This document shows, piece after piece, positions 38,423 through 45,634 of a DNA stretch of 64,000 nucleotides. The notes under the pieces are model-generated. The model was not told where the DNA came from, ran no database searches, and saw only the letters and a list, made by a program, of their open reading frames with translations. Positions within the stretch are counted from its first letter, which is position 1. Each line of letters begins with the position of its first letter. The DNA lies in assembly GCA_965230615.1 (NCBI GenBank), contig OZ246012.1, positions 3,162,001-3,226,000 of the forward strand, given 5' to 3'. The stretch comes from G965230615 sp965230615 (GTDB taxonomy: Bacteria; Pseudomonadota; Gammaproteobacteria; HTCC5015). The position numbers were made by a program, and so were the translations under genes.

Positions 38423-39301
38423 TTAGCCCAGTTCTGCCAAAAGTTGCTCAATGGTGTTGATCGCTTGTGGTAAATAGCTCGGTCCGAACAGGTTTAAGTG
38501 GTTAAGAATATGGTACAGGTTGTAGAGGGGTTTGCGCTGTCGGTAGCCAGCATCGAGTGGCCAAGCGTTATTATAAGCGGCATAAAAATCGGTGGTAAAA
38601 CCACCGAATAGTTCTGTTAAGGCCAAATCGGTTTCGCGGTCGCCATAGTAAGAGGCTGGGTCATAAATCACTGGCGTGCCATCGGCAAGTGCGGCGGCAT
38701 TGCCAGACCAGAGGTCGCCATGCAGTAAAGAGGCTTTGGGCTGGTAACTGGTAAAAAATGCGCTCAGTTTATCGAGCAGCTTTTCACCAGGCCCTAGTAG
38801 TAGCTTGCCGTATCCCTGGTTTGCGGCAAGTTGCAGCTGTGGTGCGAGGCGCAAGTCACGCCAGAAATCAGGCCAAGACTCATTTGGGGTATTGTCTTGT
38901 GGGGTGGTGCCGATGCTATTATCGCGCCACCAGCCGAACTGACGGTTTGTTTTGCTATGGAGTTTAGCAAGTTGCTGGCCAAGTAGACGACTGTTAATGG
39001 CGCCTTTAAGTGGCATATACTCGAGTACAAGGTAAGCAAAGTGACCGTGGTTGCCATAACAAATAGGTTTTGGGCTTAGAATGGTATTGCTGGCAGATAG
39101 TTCTTTTAATGCGGCAGATTCTGCGACGAACATCTCAATTTGCTCAGCTTTATTAAGCTTCACAAAGAATTGACTATACTTATTGTATAAGCACCAGGTT
39201 TGGTTTATACAGCCGCCACTAATGGCTGTCTGGCCGTGACTACTAAAGTTAAGGCCCAAGCTGGCGCTAATATGTTTATCGATTGAGGACCAGTCGTTCA
39301 T
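38423..39301 (-). CDS. Fructosamine kinase-like protein
   Basis: A protein-kinase-fold enzyme of the fructosamine/ketosamine-3-kinase family, expected to phosphorylate sugars attached to protein lysines so that they detach. The ATP lysine is in FFVKLNKAEQ near residue 48. The catalytic loop reads LLHGDLWSGNAAAL near 190-203 and the DFG-like site YDPASYYGDRETDLALTELFGGF follows. An open frame extends to 39394, but the ATG at 39301 (MNDWSSIDKH) matches the family start and does not overlap the divergent CheY gene. Length is about 292 residues. Confidence 0.9.
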   Translation of the reverse strand: MNDWSSIDKHISASLGLNFSSHGQTAISGGCINQTWCLYNKYSQFFVKLNKAEQIEMFVAESAALKELSASNTILSPKPICYGNHGHFAYLVLEYMPLKGAINSRLLGQQLAKLHSKTNRQFGWWRDNSIGTTPQDNTPNESWPDFWRDLRLAPQLQLAANQGYGKLLLGPGEKLLDKLSAFFTSYQPKASLLHGDLWSGNAAALADGTPVIYDPASYYGDRETDLALTELFGGFTTDFYAAYNNAWPLDAGYRQRKPLYNLYHILNHLNLFGPSYLPQAINTIEQLLAELG

Positions 39302-39350
39302 AGTTCTAGGAGTAGGCGTTCCGCAGAGTATATTGAATGAGGAGTATAGC

Positions 39351-39713
39351 GTGGCACATATATTAATAGTTGATGACTCAGAGACGCAAATCACGCCGAT
39401 AGTGCAGGTCCTGGAAAAACACCATCATAGCGTGAAAACCGTGGAAAGTGGCGAGGCGGGTGTGCAATATGCTAAGTCAGAAAAGCCTGACCTGATTTTT
39501 ATGGATATTGTAATGCCTGGTTTGAATGGTTTTCAGGCAACCCGGCAGATAACATCAAACCCTTCGACAAGCGATATCCCTGTTGTTTTGATATCGACCA
39601 AGGATCAAGAAACCGATAAGGTTTGGGGAACCCGACAAGGGGCCAAAGGTTATCTGGTGAAGCCAATTAGCGAATCTGCGTTATTGAGTGCGATTAACGA
39701 GTTTTTGAATTAG
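39351..39713 (+). CDS. CheY-like response regulator (PilH-like)
   Basis: A stand-alone receiver domain of 120 residues with the acidic pair in ILIVDDSETQ, acceptor Asp in LIFMDIVMPGLNGF and lysine in GYLVKPI. The sequence and length resemble PilH of the twitching-motility chemosensory system, but pilG/pilI/pilJ are not beside it, so the pathway is unproven. The GTG at 39351 is preferred because GAGGAG at 39339-39344 sits 6 bases upstream; an in-frame TTG at 39333 lacks such a site. Confidence 0.88.
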   Translation: MAHILIVDDSETQITPIVQVLEKHHHSVKTVESGEAGVQYAKSEKPDLIFMDIVMPGLNGFQATRQITSNPSTSDIPVVLISTKDQETDKVWGTRQGAKGYLVKPISESALLSAINEFLN

Positions 39714-39732
39714 TTGAGAGTTGTTTTCATAC

Positions 39733-39756
39733 CACGCTCAGCGTCCGGCTGAGCGT
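39733..39756. repeat. Hairpin after the pilH-like gene
   Basis: ACGCTCAGC and GCTGAGCGT pair perfectly over 9 bp around a 5-base loop (GTCCG), starting about 20 bp after the stop codon at 39713. No T-run follows on either strand, so it may stabilise the RNA end or act in Rho-dependent termination rather than as an intrinsic terminator. Confidence 0.45.
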
Positions 39757-39854
39757 AGTCTGCGCCTATTGATAACCCCATGCCTGTCCATTGCTGTCGC
39801 GGAGCAGTCTTTATTGGCTTATGGTTGTTGCATAATAAAAAGCCGCGCCGGTGC

Positions 39855-40139
39855 TCACTTTACGGGAGGTTCGTCCTTGAAAGGTGGAAGGGGCCGACGC
39901 GGTGGGTGAATTGGGAAAGGGCATAGCTCATATACCTCAATCTTGTAGTGCTGTTGAACAAAAATATTTAAACAGTCTAAGTCCGTTTGTTGGCTGAGTT
40001 GGCCTTGTAAGTCGTATTGGGCTAACCATCGCATTAGAAAATCGGTGTCGTGCTCGCCGGTGTGCAATAAATAAAACACAACAGGAATAGCGGATGGCCT
40101 GGGGGAGCGTTGCCAAAATGCGGTAATATAGGTATTCAT
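39855..40139 (-). CDS. Unknown 94-residue protein, third gene of the XRE operon
   Basis: The frame encodes a soluble-looking protein with an aromatic N-terminus (MNTYITAFWQRS), a central FLLHTGEHD-like part (VFYLLHTGEHDTDF) and a Pro-rich C-terminus (PFPIHPPRRPLPPF). I do not recognise a family. The ATG at 40139 lies two bases after the TGA of the 39-codon membrane-peptide gene, so translation is probably coupled to it; a TTG at 40145 is the alternative start. The tight spacing in an XRE-led operon is the main evidence that this is a real gene. Confidence 0.6.
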   Translation of the reverse strand: MNTYITAFWQRSPRPSAIPVVFYLLHTGEHDTDFLMRWLAQYDLQGQLSQQTDLDCLNIFVQQHYKIEVYELCPFPIHPPRRPLPPFKDEPPVK

Positions 40140-40141
40140 TA

Positions 40142-40261
40142 TCAATGCTTTTTCCCCGACGATTTATTATTACTATTTATTCTGTGGTTTAACACGTTGT
40201 TGATGCTGTTGACATCAATCGCAATAATAATAACCAGTAAACTGATGAGTACATATTCCAT
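40142..40261 (-). CDS. 39-residue single-span membrane peptide
   Basis: A short frame between the XRE gene and the 94-residue gene encodes MEYVLISLLVIIIAIDV followed by a polar, Asn/Lys/Ser-rich tail ending SSGKKH. Residues 2-16 form a plausible transmembrane helix. AGGAA lies 8 bases upstream of the ATG. The start is 4 bp after the XRE stop codon, and the stop is two bases before the next ATG. The arrangement resembles small membrane peptides encoded in compact regulatory or toxin-type operons, but the function is not known. Confidence 0.62.
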   Translation of the reverse strand: MEYVLISLLVIIIAIDVNSINNVLNHRINSNNKSSGKKH

Positions 40262-40265
40262 TGTT

Positions 40266-40526
40266 CTATTCCTGTTTGTCAGTATCTGCCGTGTTCATGC
40301 TTGCCAGCCATAGATCCCAAACAGGTTGAATAACCTGCTCAGGATCAATTTCCAATGCCCGCGACAATTTGAAAAGAGTTAAAATTGTAGGGTAAGCGTT
40401 ACCCGCCTCTATCGTTTGTAAATAACGATAAGAAAGATTCGCTTTTCTTGCTGTTTGTTCCTGGGTAAGCTGCTTTAGCAATCGTAATGATCGCAGCTTT
40501 TCTCCCAGCATTGTTTTTATGTCCAT
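40266..40526 (-). CDS. XRE-family helix-turn-helix regulator
   Basis: An 86-residue protein almost entirely formed by a Cro/C1-type domain: LRSLRLLKQLTQEQTARKA, then LSYRYLQTIEAGNAYPT, and ILTLFKLSRALEIDPEQVI. It begins a three-gene minus-strand operon with a membrane peptide and an unknown protein. The inverted repeat TTAAGACTC/GAGTCTTAA upstream could contain its operator, suggesting autoregulation. It is too short to carry a ligand or protease domain. Confidence 0.88.
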   Translation of the reverse strand: MDIKTMLGEKLRSLRLLKQLTQEQTARKANLSYRYLQTIEAGNAYPTILTLFKLSRALEIDPEQVIQPVWDLWLASMNTADTDKQE

Positions 40527-41028
40527 AGTGTTTGGTTAAGACTCAAAGCCCAACTTTTGGTAAGCATATCTTTCTGCTTGCTTGTCTGTCCACGAGTCTT
40601 AATACGTGCGCATGTTTATGGTTTGTTATGCCTTACAAAATTAGCGAACACGATGCATAGTGCGCTGTACGTTTTAGTTGCTTGTTAGGTCAATAATAAA
40701 AGCTTGAGAGAGCGTTGCGATCTTGCAACTTGTCGTACCTATGTGATTTGATTGAGTATGAAGCTTGTCTTTTTGGGAGTAGATTTTTTGAAAGCGACTT
40801 TGCGGGTTTAGAGTGGGTCGGTAATCAGGTAAGAAGATATCTTGTATAGCATGGCGCTTGCTGATCAGGCAGGTGAATGAAAACGGTTACTTTTCAAAAA
40901 GTGTTTGTTGGTAGGCGAGTGTATTGATAATTGAGTGTTATAATTGGCTTTGTTTGTCAGGCGCAATTTAATGTGATACTCCGGGCTGATTATGCTCTTG
41001 TTTTTAGGCAGATGCTTTAGGTAGGTGT
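40527..41028. other. Intergenic region between the XRE operon and the SGNH hydrolase gene
   Basis: A 500-bp divergent promoter region. TTAAGACTC at 40536-40544 and GAGTCTTAA at 40594-40602 form a perfect 9-bp inverted repeat 49 bp apart, beginning 10 bp upstream of the XRE start. The remainder is AT-rich with no convincing gene; a 64-codon minus frame overlapping the SGNH start is rejected. Confidence 0.45.
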
Positions 41029-41679
41029 ATGCAGAATATACTTGTATATGGCGATTCAATCAGTTGGGGGGCAATGCCCGGCACCTATGGGCGGTTTCCC
41101 TTTGCTGTACGTTGGCCAGGTGTTATGGAGCAATTGCTGTTAGCACAGCAATTACCTGTGAAGGTTTATGAGAGCTGTTTGTGTGGTCGTCGCAGTGCTT
41201 GGGATGATCCATTGACCGCTGGACGTAATGGTTTAAATGATATTGCGCAGGCGATAGAGATGCACTCGCCATTATCTTTGTTGATAGTGTTATTAGGCAA
41301 TAATGATTTGCAATATGTGCATGGTGTTGATGCCTCAATGTCGGGTGAAGGTGTTTATCGGGTAATAGAAAAAGCTCGAGAGGCGGCGCGTTCAGCTGGT
41401 GTGTTGATACCAACGGCGTTGCTGGTTCTGCCGCCAGCTTTGCAAGAACCTCAGGGTTTAATGCGACCGATGTTTATTGATGCACTGGCAAAGCAGCAGG
41501 GAATGGCTGCAGCTTTTCAAGCGGCAGCAAAAGCGCTGCAGTGCCACTATATGGATACTCGCACTATTACTGCATGCAGCCCAATTGATGGCGTTCACTT
41601 AGATGAAAAGCAACACCTGCTGTTGGGGCAGGCAATGGCCATAAAGGCAGCAGAGATATTGTTAGAACAGCCCTATTAA
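41029..41679 (+). CDS. SGNH/GDSL-type hydrolase
   Basis: Block I (YGDSISWGAMPG, nucleophile Ser at about residue 9), the Gly of block II, block III GNND in VLLGNNDLQY near 90, and block V DGVHLDEKQH near 193 are all present, giving a complete catalytic set. There is no signal peptide, so a cytoplasmic esterase or arylesterase is inferred. The length of 216 residues is normal. Its stop overlaps the convergent PCu(A)C stop by 4 bp. Confidence 0.92.
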   Translation: MQNILVYGDSISWGAMPGTYGRFPFAVRWPGVMEQLLLAQQLPVKVYESCLCGRRSAWDDPLTAGRNGLNDIAQAIEMHSPLSLLIVLLGNNDLQYVHGVDASMSGEGVYRVIEKAREAARSAGVLIPTALLVLPPALQEPQGLMRPMFIDALAKQQGMAAAFQAAAKALQCHYMDTRTITACSPIDGVHLDEKQHLLLGQAMAIKAAEILLEQPY

Positions 41680-42152
41680 TGGTGATGATGATGGTGATGC
41701 GTTTCGCCAGAGAGTTTCTTGACGGTAAAAGTGATGTCGTAAGCTTGGCCAGCCTGGTCTACTAGCATAACGTCGATGGTGTCACCCGCTATAGGGCGTT
41801 TCCCCGGGTTGATTAACATTAAGTGGATACCGCCAGGTTTGAGAGTAACACTGGATTTGGCGGGGATGCGGAGTGCTTTTAGTTGAACCATTTTGGCAAG
41901 TGAGTCAACGATTTTGCTTTCGTGCATTTCAACACTGTCAAAAGCTTTGCTGCAGGCTTTGTCAATAATGATGTCTTGTTCACCATTATTACTCAGCGTG
42001 ACATAGCCGGCCAACATCTTCATCATGGGTGGCATTTCTGGAATGTAAGCATTATTAAAGCTAAAATCTTCAGCCGCTAAAACGGGTTTGCTGCTGAATA
42101 TAAAAAGCGATAGCGTGATAAATAGTGTAATAAGTCGTTTGAAGTTATGCAT
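41676..42152 (-). CDS. Periplasmic copper chaperone PCu(A)C with natural seven-histidine tail
   Basis: This protein delivers Cu(I) to the CuA site of cytochrome oxidase, working with Sco proteins. A signal peptide covers about residues 1-26. The copper ligands are in the PPMMKML, VEMHES and GGIHLMLIN segments. The C-terminus is GETHHHHHHH, a natural run of seven histidines that could hold additional metal. An open frame reaches 42308, but the ATG at 42152 begins the signal peptide and overlaps the sco stop by 8 bp, indicating translational coupling. Mature length is about 130 residues. Confidence 0.93.
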   Translation of the reverse strand: MHNFKRLITLFITLSLFIFSSKPVLAAEDFSFNNAYIPEMPPMMKMLAGYVTLSNNGEQDIIIDKACSKAFDSVEMHESKIVDSLAKMVQLKALRIPAKSSVTLKPGGIHLMLINPGKRPIAGDTIDVMLVDQAGQAYDITFTVKKLSGETHHHHHHH

Positions 42153-42807
42153 CTTTATGAGCTTTAATGATTTCAAGTGCGATTTGTTCAGGGTTGTGTG
42201 GTGGTGCAAACTTATGGTTAATCTTGCCTTTAGGGTCGACAAGGTACACATAGGCGCTATGGCCCATCTTATATTTGCCAGGGTTGAAATAATCAAAGCC
42301 TCTCTCATAAGAAACGCCTAAAGTGTCGTTGAGTAGCTTTAAATACTTTTCGGCACCGGAAACACCAATAAAGTCACTATTAAAATAACTGACATAATCT
42401 TTTAAGACATCTGGTGTATCGCGATATGGGTCAACAGAGATAAAAACCACTTGAATATCGTTAGCAGCAGGCTTGTCTGCCAGTTTTTGCATGGTTTGTT
42501 GCATGTGCAACATGGTCATTGGGCATACATCCGGGCAATGTGTGTAGCCAAAGAACAATAAACTATGCTTCCCAATAAGGTTGTCTTTGGTGAATGGCTG
42601 CTTGTTATGGTCTTGTAATTCAAAATCAGGCAGCATGGGTAAGTCAGCGTCAGAGGCGGCAGTTTGTACAGTTGTCGTTGGCGTGCTGCTAGTGGCTGTT
42701 TCTGAAGATAGGGTTTTGCTAACATATACGCCCATCAGCAAGGCTGATAGCCCTAGAACAGAAATAGTCGCTTTACCGATAATATCTTTGTATAGCGTTT
42801 TTTTCAT
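42145..42807 (-). CDS. SCO1/SenC-family copper chaperone
   Basis: A membrane-anchored thioredoxin-fold protein needed to assemble the CuA centre of cytochrome c oxidase. One transmembrane segment lies near residues 11-28. The copper site CPDVCP follows in FGYTHCPDVCPMT at about residue 88, with the third ligand His in KMGHSAYVYLVDP near 183. The length of 220 residues is normal. It sits next to PCu(A)C, a cytochrome c and RegA/RegB, a grouping reminiscent of the Rhodobacter regB-senC-regA region. Confidence 0.94.
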   Translation of the reverse strand: MKKTLYKDIIGKATISVLGLSALLMGVYVSKTLSSETATSSTPTTTVQTAASDADLPMLPDFELQDHNKQPFTKDNLIGKHSLLFFGYTHCPDVCPMTMLHMQQTMQKLADKPAANDIQVVFISVDPYRDTPDVLKDYVSYFNSDFIGVSGAEKYLKLLNDTLGVSYERGFDYFNPGKYKMGHSAYVYLVDPKGKINHKFAPPHNPEQIALEIIKAHKDA

Positions 42808-42974
42808 GAGATGCTCCCTTGATAATGCGCGCGTATAATGTCAGTGGCTAGGTTGGATTGCAATGGTGAAAAAAGTTCAAACTTTGTCTGTTTCATTGGT
42901 GTGAGCATAGGTTTATCTGAGATATATCGGTGCAACATATTGTTTGCTAAAGAAAATTTAATTGGACATATACA

Positions 42975-43280
42975 ATGATGACATTTTTAAAAAAAATCAT
43001 AATTATGACGATTTTGCTGTCTTTAAGTATTTCATCGTATGCGGTGGATCTGGCAGCAGCAAAAAAGAAATCGATTGTGTGTGTTGCCTGTCATGGTGCG
43101 AATGGTATTGGTACTGCTGAGAATTACCCCAATTTGGCGGGCCAAAAGGCACCTTATTTGTTTAAACAATTGCAAGATTTTAAAAGTGGTGTCAGAAAAG
43201 ACACCCTTATGAATGCTATGGTGCAAAATCTTAGTGAAGATGATATGCGTGGCCTGGCAAGCTATTATAGCGCGATGTGA
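42975..43280 (+). CDS. Small periplasmic class I cytochrome c
   Basis: A signal peptide (about residues 1-23, ending SYA) precedes a single haem-binding motif CVACH, followed by GANGIGTAENYPNLAGQ and an axial Met candidate near the C-terminus in LMNAMVQNLSEDDM. The 101-residue length and the GxG, PNLAGQ and YLFKQLQDFKSG pattern resemble one half of cytochrome c4 or a cytochrome c553. It probably carries electrons in the periplasm and is likely linked to the oxidase served by Sco and PCu(A)C. Confidence 0.92.
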   Translation: MMTFLKKIIIMTILLSLSISSYAVDLAAAKKKSIVCVACHGANGIGTAENYPNLAGQKAPYLFKQLQDFKSGVRKDTLMNAMVQNLSEDDMRGLASYYSAM

Positions 43281-43293
43281 GGTGAGCATAAGC

Positions 43294-43845
43294 TTATCGT
43301 TTAACGGGTCTTTTTTGTAATTTGCGCTGCAGAGTACGGCGATGCATACCAAGGCTGCGTGCTGTTGCTGAGATGTTGCCATTATTCTCCATCAGAACTT
43401 TTTGAATATGCTCCCATTCCAGGCGGTCAACAGACGGACGATCATTACTAAGTTCGGTGTGAGGGTTGCCGTCATAGGTTGAGTTAAATGCATTGAGTAT
43501 TTCTTCAGTATCGGCGGGTTTGCATAAATAGTTCTTTGCCCCCAGCTTGATTGCCTCGACTGCGGTTGGAATGCTGGAGTAGCCGGTAAGGATAATAATT
43601 TCCATGTCCGAATTATTGTTCTTCAACGCCGGGATAAGCGTCAGCCCTGATTCTTGATCAATCTTTAGATCTATCACGGCCCTGTCAAAGGTAAGCTGGG
43701 TTATCAAAGCTTGTGCCTGTTCGGTGGTGTAGGCTGTATGTACAGCGTAATCCCGATTGCGCATTGCCCTCGATAGAACGTCTGCAAATGTTTGGTCATC
43801 ATCAACAATTAGCATACTCGTTTTACTGATTTGGGCAGAGGTCAT
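43294..43845 (-). CDS. Redox response regulator RegA/PrrA/RoxR type
   Basis: Residues 10-125 form a receiver domain (MLIVDDDQTFADVL, acceptor Asp in AVIDLKIDQESGL, Lys in YLCKPA). The C-terminus is a Fis-type helix-turn-helix with the family-specific sequence WEHIQKVLMENNGNISATA followed by LGMHRRTLQRKLQKR. The 183-residue length is typical. Its ATG overlaps the kinase stop in an ATGA, so the pair is translationally coupled. RegA-class proteins control respiration, and in some bacteria also photosynthesis and nitrogen fixation, in response to redox state. Confidence 0.94.
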   Translation of the reverse strand: MTSAQISKTSMLIVDDDQTFADVLSRAMRNRDYAVHTAYTTEQAQALITQLTFDRAVIDLKIDQESGLTLIPALKNNNSDMEIIILTGYSSIPTAVEAIKLGAKNYLCKPADTEEILNAFNSTYDGNPHTELSNDRPSVDRLEWEHIQKVLMENNGNISATARSLGMHRRTLQRKLQKRPVKR

Positions 43846-45152
43846 GGTGACTCCGTTACCTGATGGCGACGTGGGATCGTGATTTCAGTTAATGTGCCAC
43901 CTTCTTCATGGTTAAACATTTTAATATTACCACCGTAACGACTGATAGTAGCATGTGTTAGAAACAGTCCAAGTCCTAAGCCTTTGCCTTTGGTGGTTAC
44001 GAAAGGTTTGCCCAGTTGGTCAGCGATTTCCATGCTAATGCCGGGGCCGTAATCTTTGATGGCAAGTAACCAAGTCTGATCATCCCAGTCTAAACGAATT
44101 TCAACATTTTCCGGGTTGGCATCAGCAGCATTATTCAATACGTTATGTATCGCCTGGCTCAAGGTCTGATCAACCTCAATGGTAGGCGCTTCATCGGGGT
44201 TGCTAATTTCCAATGAATAACGTGTTTCAGGGCGCACAACACGCCACTGATCAATCAATGACTGAATGTATTTGTGTAAGGACTGAGGTTCGCTGGCCCC
44301 TGAACGATGTCGCTCGGCAGTATCTACTAGCTTGCGTAAAGCGTTTTTGCAAATGTCGAGCTGCTCTTTTAAAACAATAACGTCACCGTGAATGTTTTTA
44401 TTATCTTTGTGTTCGCGTTCTAGCTCGCTGATTAATACGGACATGGTCGACATTGGGGTGCCTAGTTCATGTGCGGTGCCAGCGGCCAATGTTGCAATGC
44501 CGAGTAGTTGTTCGCTTTTTAAGTTATGTTCGCGTGTCTCATGTAGATCTTCTTCCTGGTCACGCAGTGTTTTTGACATGCGTACGACAAAGTAGGTGAT
44601 GAGAACCGCGCTGACCAGGAAGTTAAACCACATTCCTAAAATGTGTAGATTGTGCGAGTCGCTATGATGGCCATGGTGTGGCTCTAGTGGTTGTAGCGGG
44701 ATATAAAAATAAAGCATCAGGCTATAAGCCAACAGCGATAAGGCTGTGATAGCCCAGGTGTAGCGCCAGGGCAGCGTTGCAGCAGAAATTGTTAGCGGCA
44801 CCAAGTAATAAGACACAAATGGGTTGCTGGCGCCACCTGTAAAATAGAGTAGGCCTGATAAACCGAGAATATCAATCAGTAAATGGCTAAAAAACTCGGG
44901 CTCGGTAACTGGCCACTGTAATTTCAATCGGACAAAAGTGCATGCTGTTAGTAAGCCGACAATGACGATGATGCCGCTGATATTCATGATGGCATCTGTT
45001 GATAAATAAGCGGCATCTGCCAGATAAGCATACAGGCTGGCACAGCTTAAGCAGCTGAGCACAATGCAGCGAATAATACAAAGCCGGCGTAGGTTAAGCG
45101 CAGGTGCTGCCAGGCTGAGAGGGCTGCTGGAAGGAAAGATATGGTTATTCAT
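43842..45152 (-). CDS. Redox sensor histidine kinase RegB/PrrB/RoxS type
   Basis: A membrane kinase of 436 residues with six N-terminal transmembrane helices. The quinone-binding heptad GGASNPF is present in FTGGASNPFVSYYLVP. The H-box is GTAHELGTPMSTM, and the ATPase motifs are DYGPGISMEIADQL and GKGLGLGLFLTHATI. A cysteine (LDICKNAL) lies exactly 40 residues after the phospho-His, as does the redox-active Cys265 relative to His225 in Rhodobacter RegB. Quinone and cysteine redox sensing is therefore likely. Confidence 0.95.
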   Translation of the reverse strand: MNNHIFPSSSPLSLAAPALNLRRLCIIRCIVLSCLSCASLYAYLADAAYLSTDAIMNISGIIVIVGLLTACTFVRLKLQWPVTEPEFFSHLLIDILGLSGLLYFTGGASNPFVSYYLVPLTISAATLPWRYTWAITALSLLAYSLMLYFYIPLQPLEPHHGHHSDSHNLHILGMWFNFLVSAVLITYFVVRMSKTLRDQEEDLHETREHNLKSEQLLGIATLAAGTAHELGTPMSTMSVLISELEREHKDNKNIHGDVIVLKEQLDICKNALRKLVDTAERHRSGASEPQSLHKYIQSLIDQWRVVRPETRYSLEISNPDEAPTIEVDQTLSQAIHNVLNNAADANPENVEIRLDWDDQTWLLAIKDYGPGISMEIADQLGKPFVTTKGKGLGLGLFLTHATISRYGGNIKMFNHEEGGTLTEITIPRRHQVTESP

Positions 45153-45248
45153 TTGTCTTGCTTGGGTTTATCGGCTGCGATACAAGGTGGGTTATTATAA
45201 CCTGTTAACAGGAGTTTGAGGCTAAGCCGCTCAGCTAAATCCAATTGC

Positions 45249-45265
45249 TGCGACAATATGTCGCA
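45249..45265. promoter_or_regulatory. RegA-type palindrome upstream of regB-like gene and candidate small RNA
   Basis: TGCGACA-ATA-TGTCGCA has perfect 7-bp arms and closely matches the GNGRCR-type RegR/RegA recognition pattern described in proteobacteria, with one deviation at the centre. It lies 97 bp upstream of the kinase start and about 47 bp upstream of a possible start site for the plus-strand small RNA. Confidence 0.55.
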
Positions 45266-45299
45266 TTTCATTTGGCGGATGCAATTGCTAGTATTATTA

Positions 45300-45447
45300 A
45301 AAGAAAGTGACGATGTGTTTCTTTAACTCATTGATTTTTAAAGAATTTCTATTAAATGCGTGGCCGTTAAATGAATGTATTCGGCACGGCATTTTTACAC
45401 TCTACGGTTTAAGCGCCTCTCTGATTGTTTTAGAGAGGCGTTTTTTT
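45300..45447 (+). ncRNA. Candidate small RNA with three stem-loops
   Basis: No coding frame precedes the strong terminator at 45414-45447 on the plus strand, while the adjacent kinase gene runs the other way. The segment folds by eye into AAAGAAA/TTTCTTT (about 45300-45325), GTGGCCG/CGGCAC (45360-45387) and the terminator stem. A TATTAT at 45292-45297 could be the -10 element, with the RegA-like palindrome centred near -47. Both the boundaries and the promoter are inference. Confidence 0.45.
45414..45447 (+). terminator. Strong intrinsic terminator without an upstream gene on its strand
   Basis: CGCCTCTCT pairs with AGAGAGGCG over 9 bp around a 9-base loop and is followed directly by seven T. 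It reads on the plus strand. The nearest plus-strand gene upstream is the cytochrome c gene more than 2 kb away, with two minus-strand genes in between. Confidence 0.85.
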
Positions 45448-45634
45448 ATTGTGCTTTAAGCTCCCTTTTCAATCGCATAGTGCCACAGGCTAGGCTGTTT
45501 GCTGATGCAGGCTTTGCTTAAATTAATAATAAAATTGAATACTCACTTTATAGGCAGATGTGGCACACTACTCATTAAATAAGTATTAAAACCATACTCA
45601 ATGCCGCAATGGCAAACAGCAAAACAGGTGATAT

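Larger units (their letters stand above)
45153..45634. other. Intergenic region between regB-like and opgC-like genes
   Basis: A 480-bp gap that holds the RegA-type palindrome, the small RNA candidate and its terminator, listed separately. After the terminator, 45448-45634 should contain the promoter of the OpgC-like gene; I see no coding frame in it. Confidence 0.5.

Noticed and set aside
40865..41059. 64-codon minus frame overlapping the SGNH hydrolase start
   Set aside because: Overlaps a secure gene start and has low-complexity polar composition with no ribosome binding evidence.
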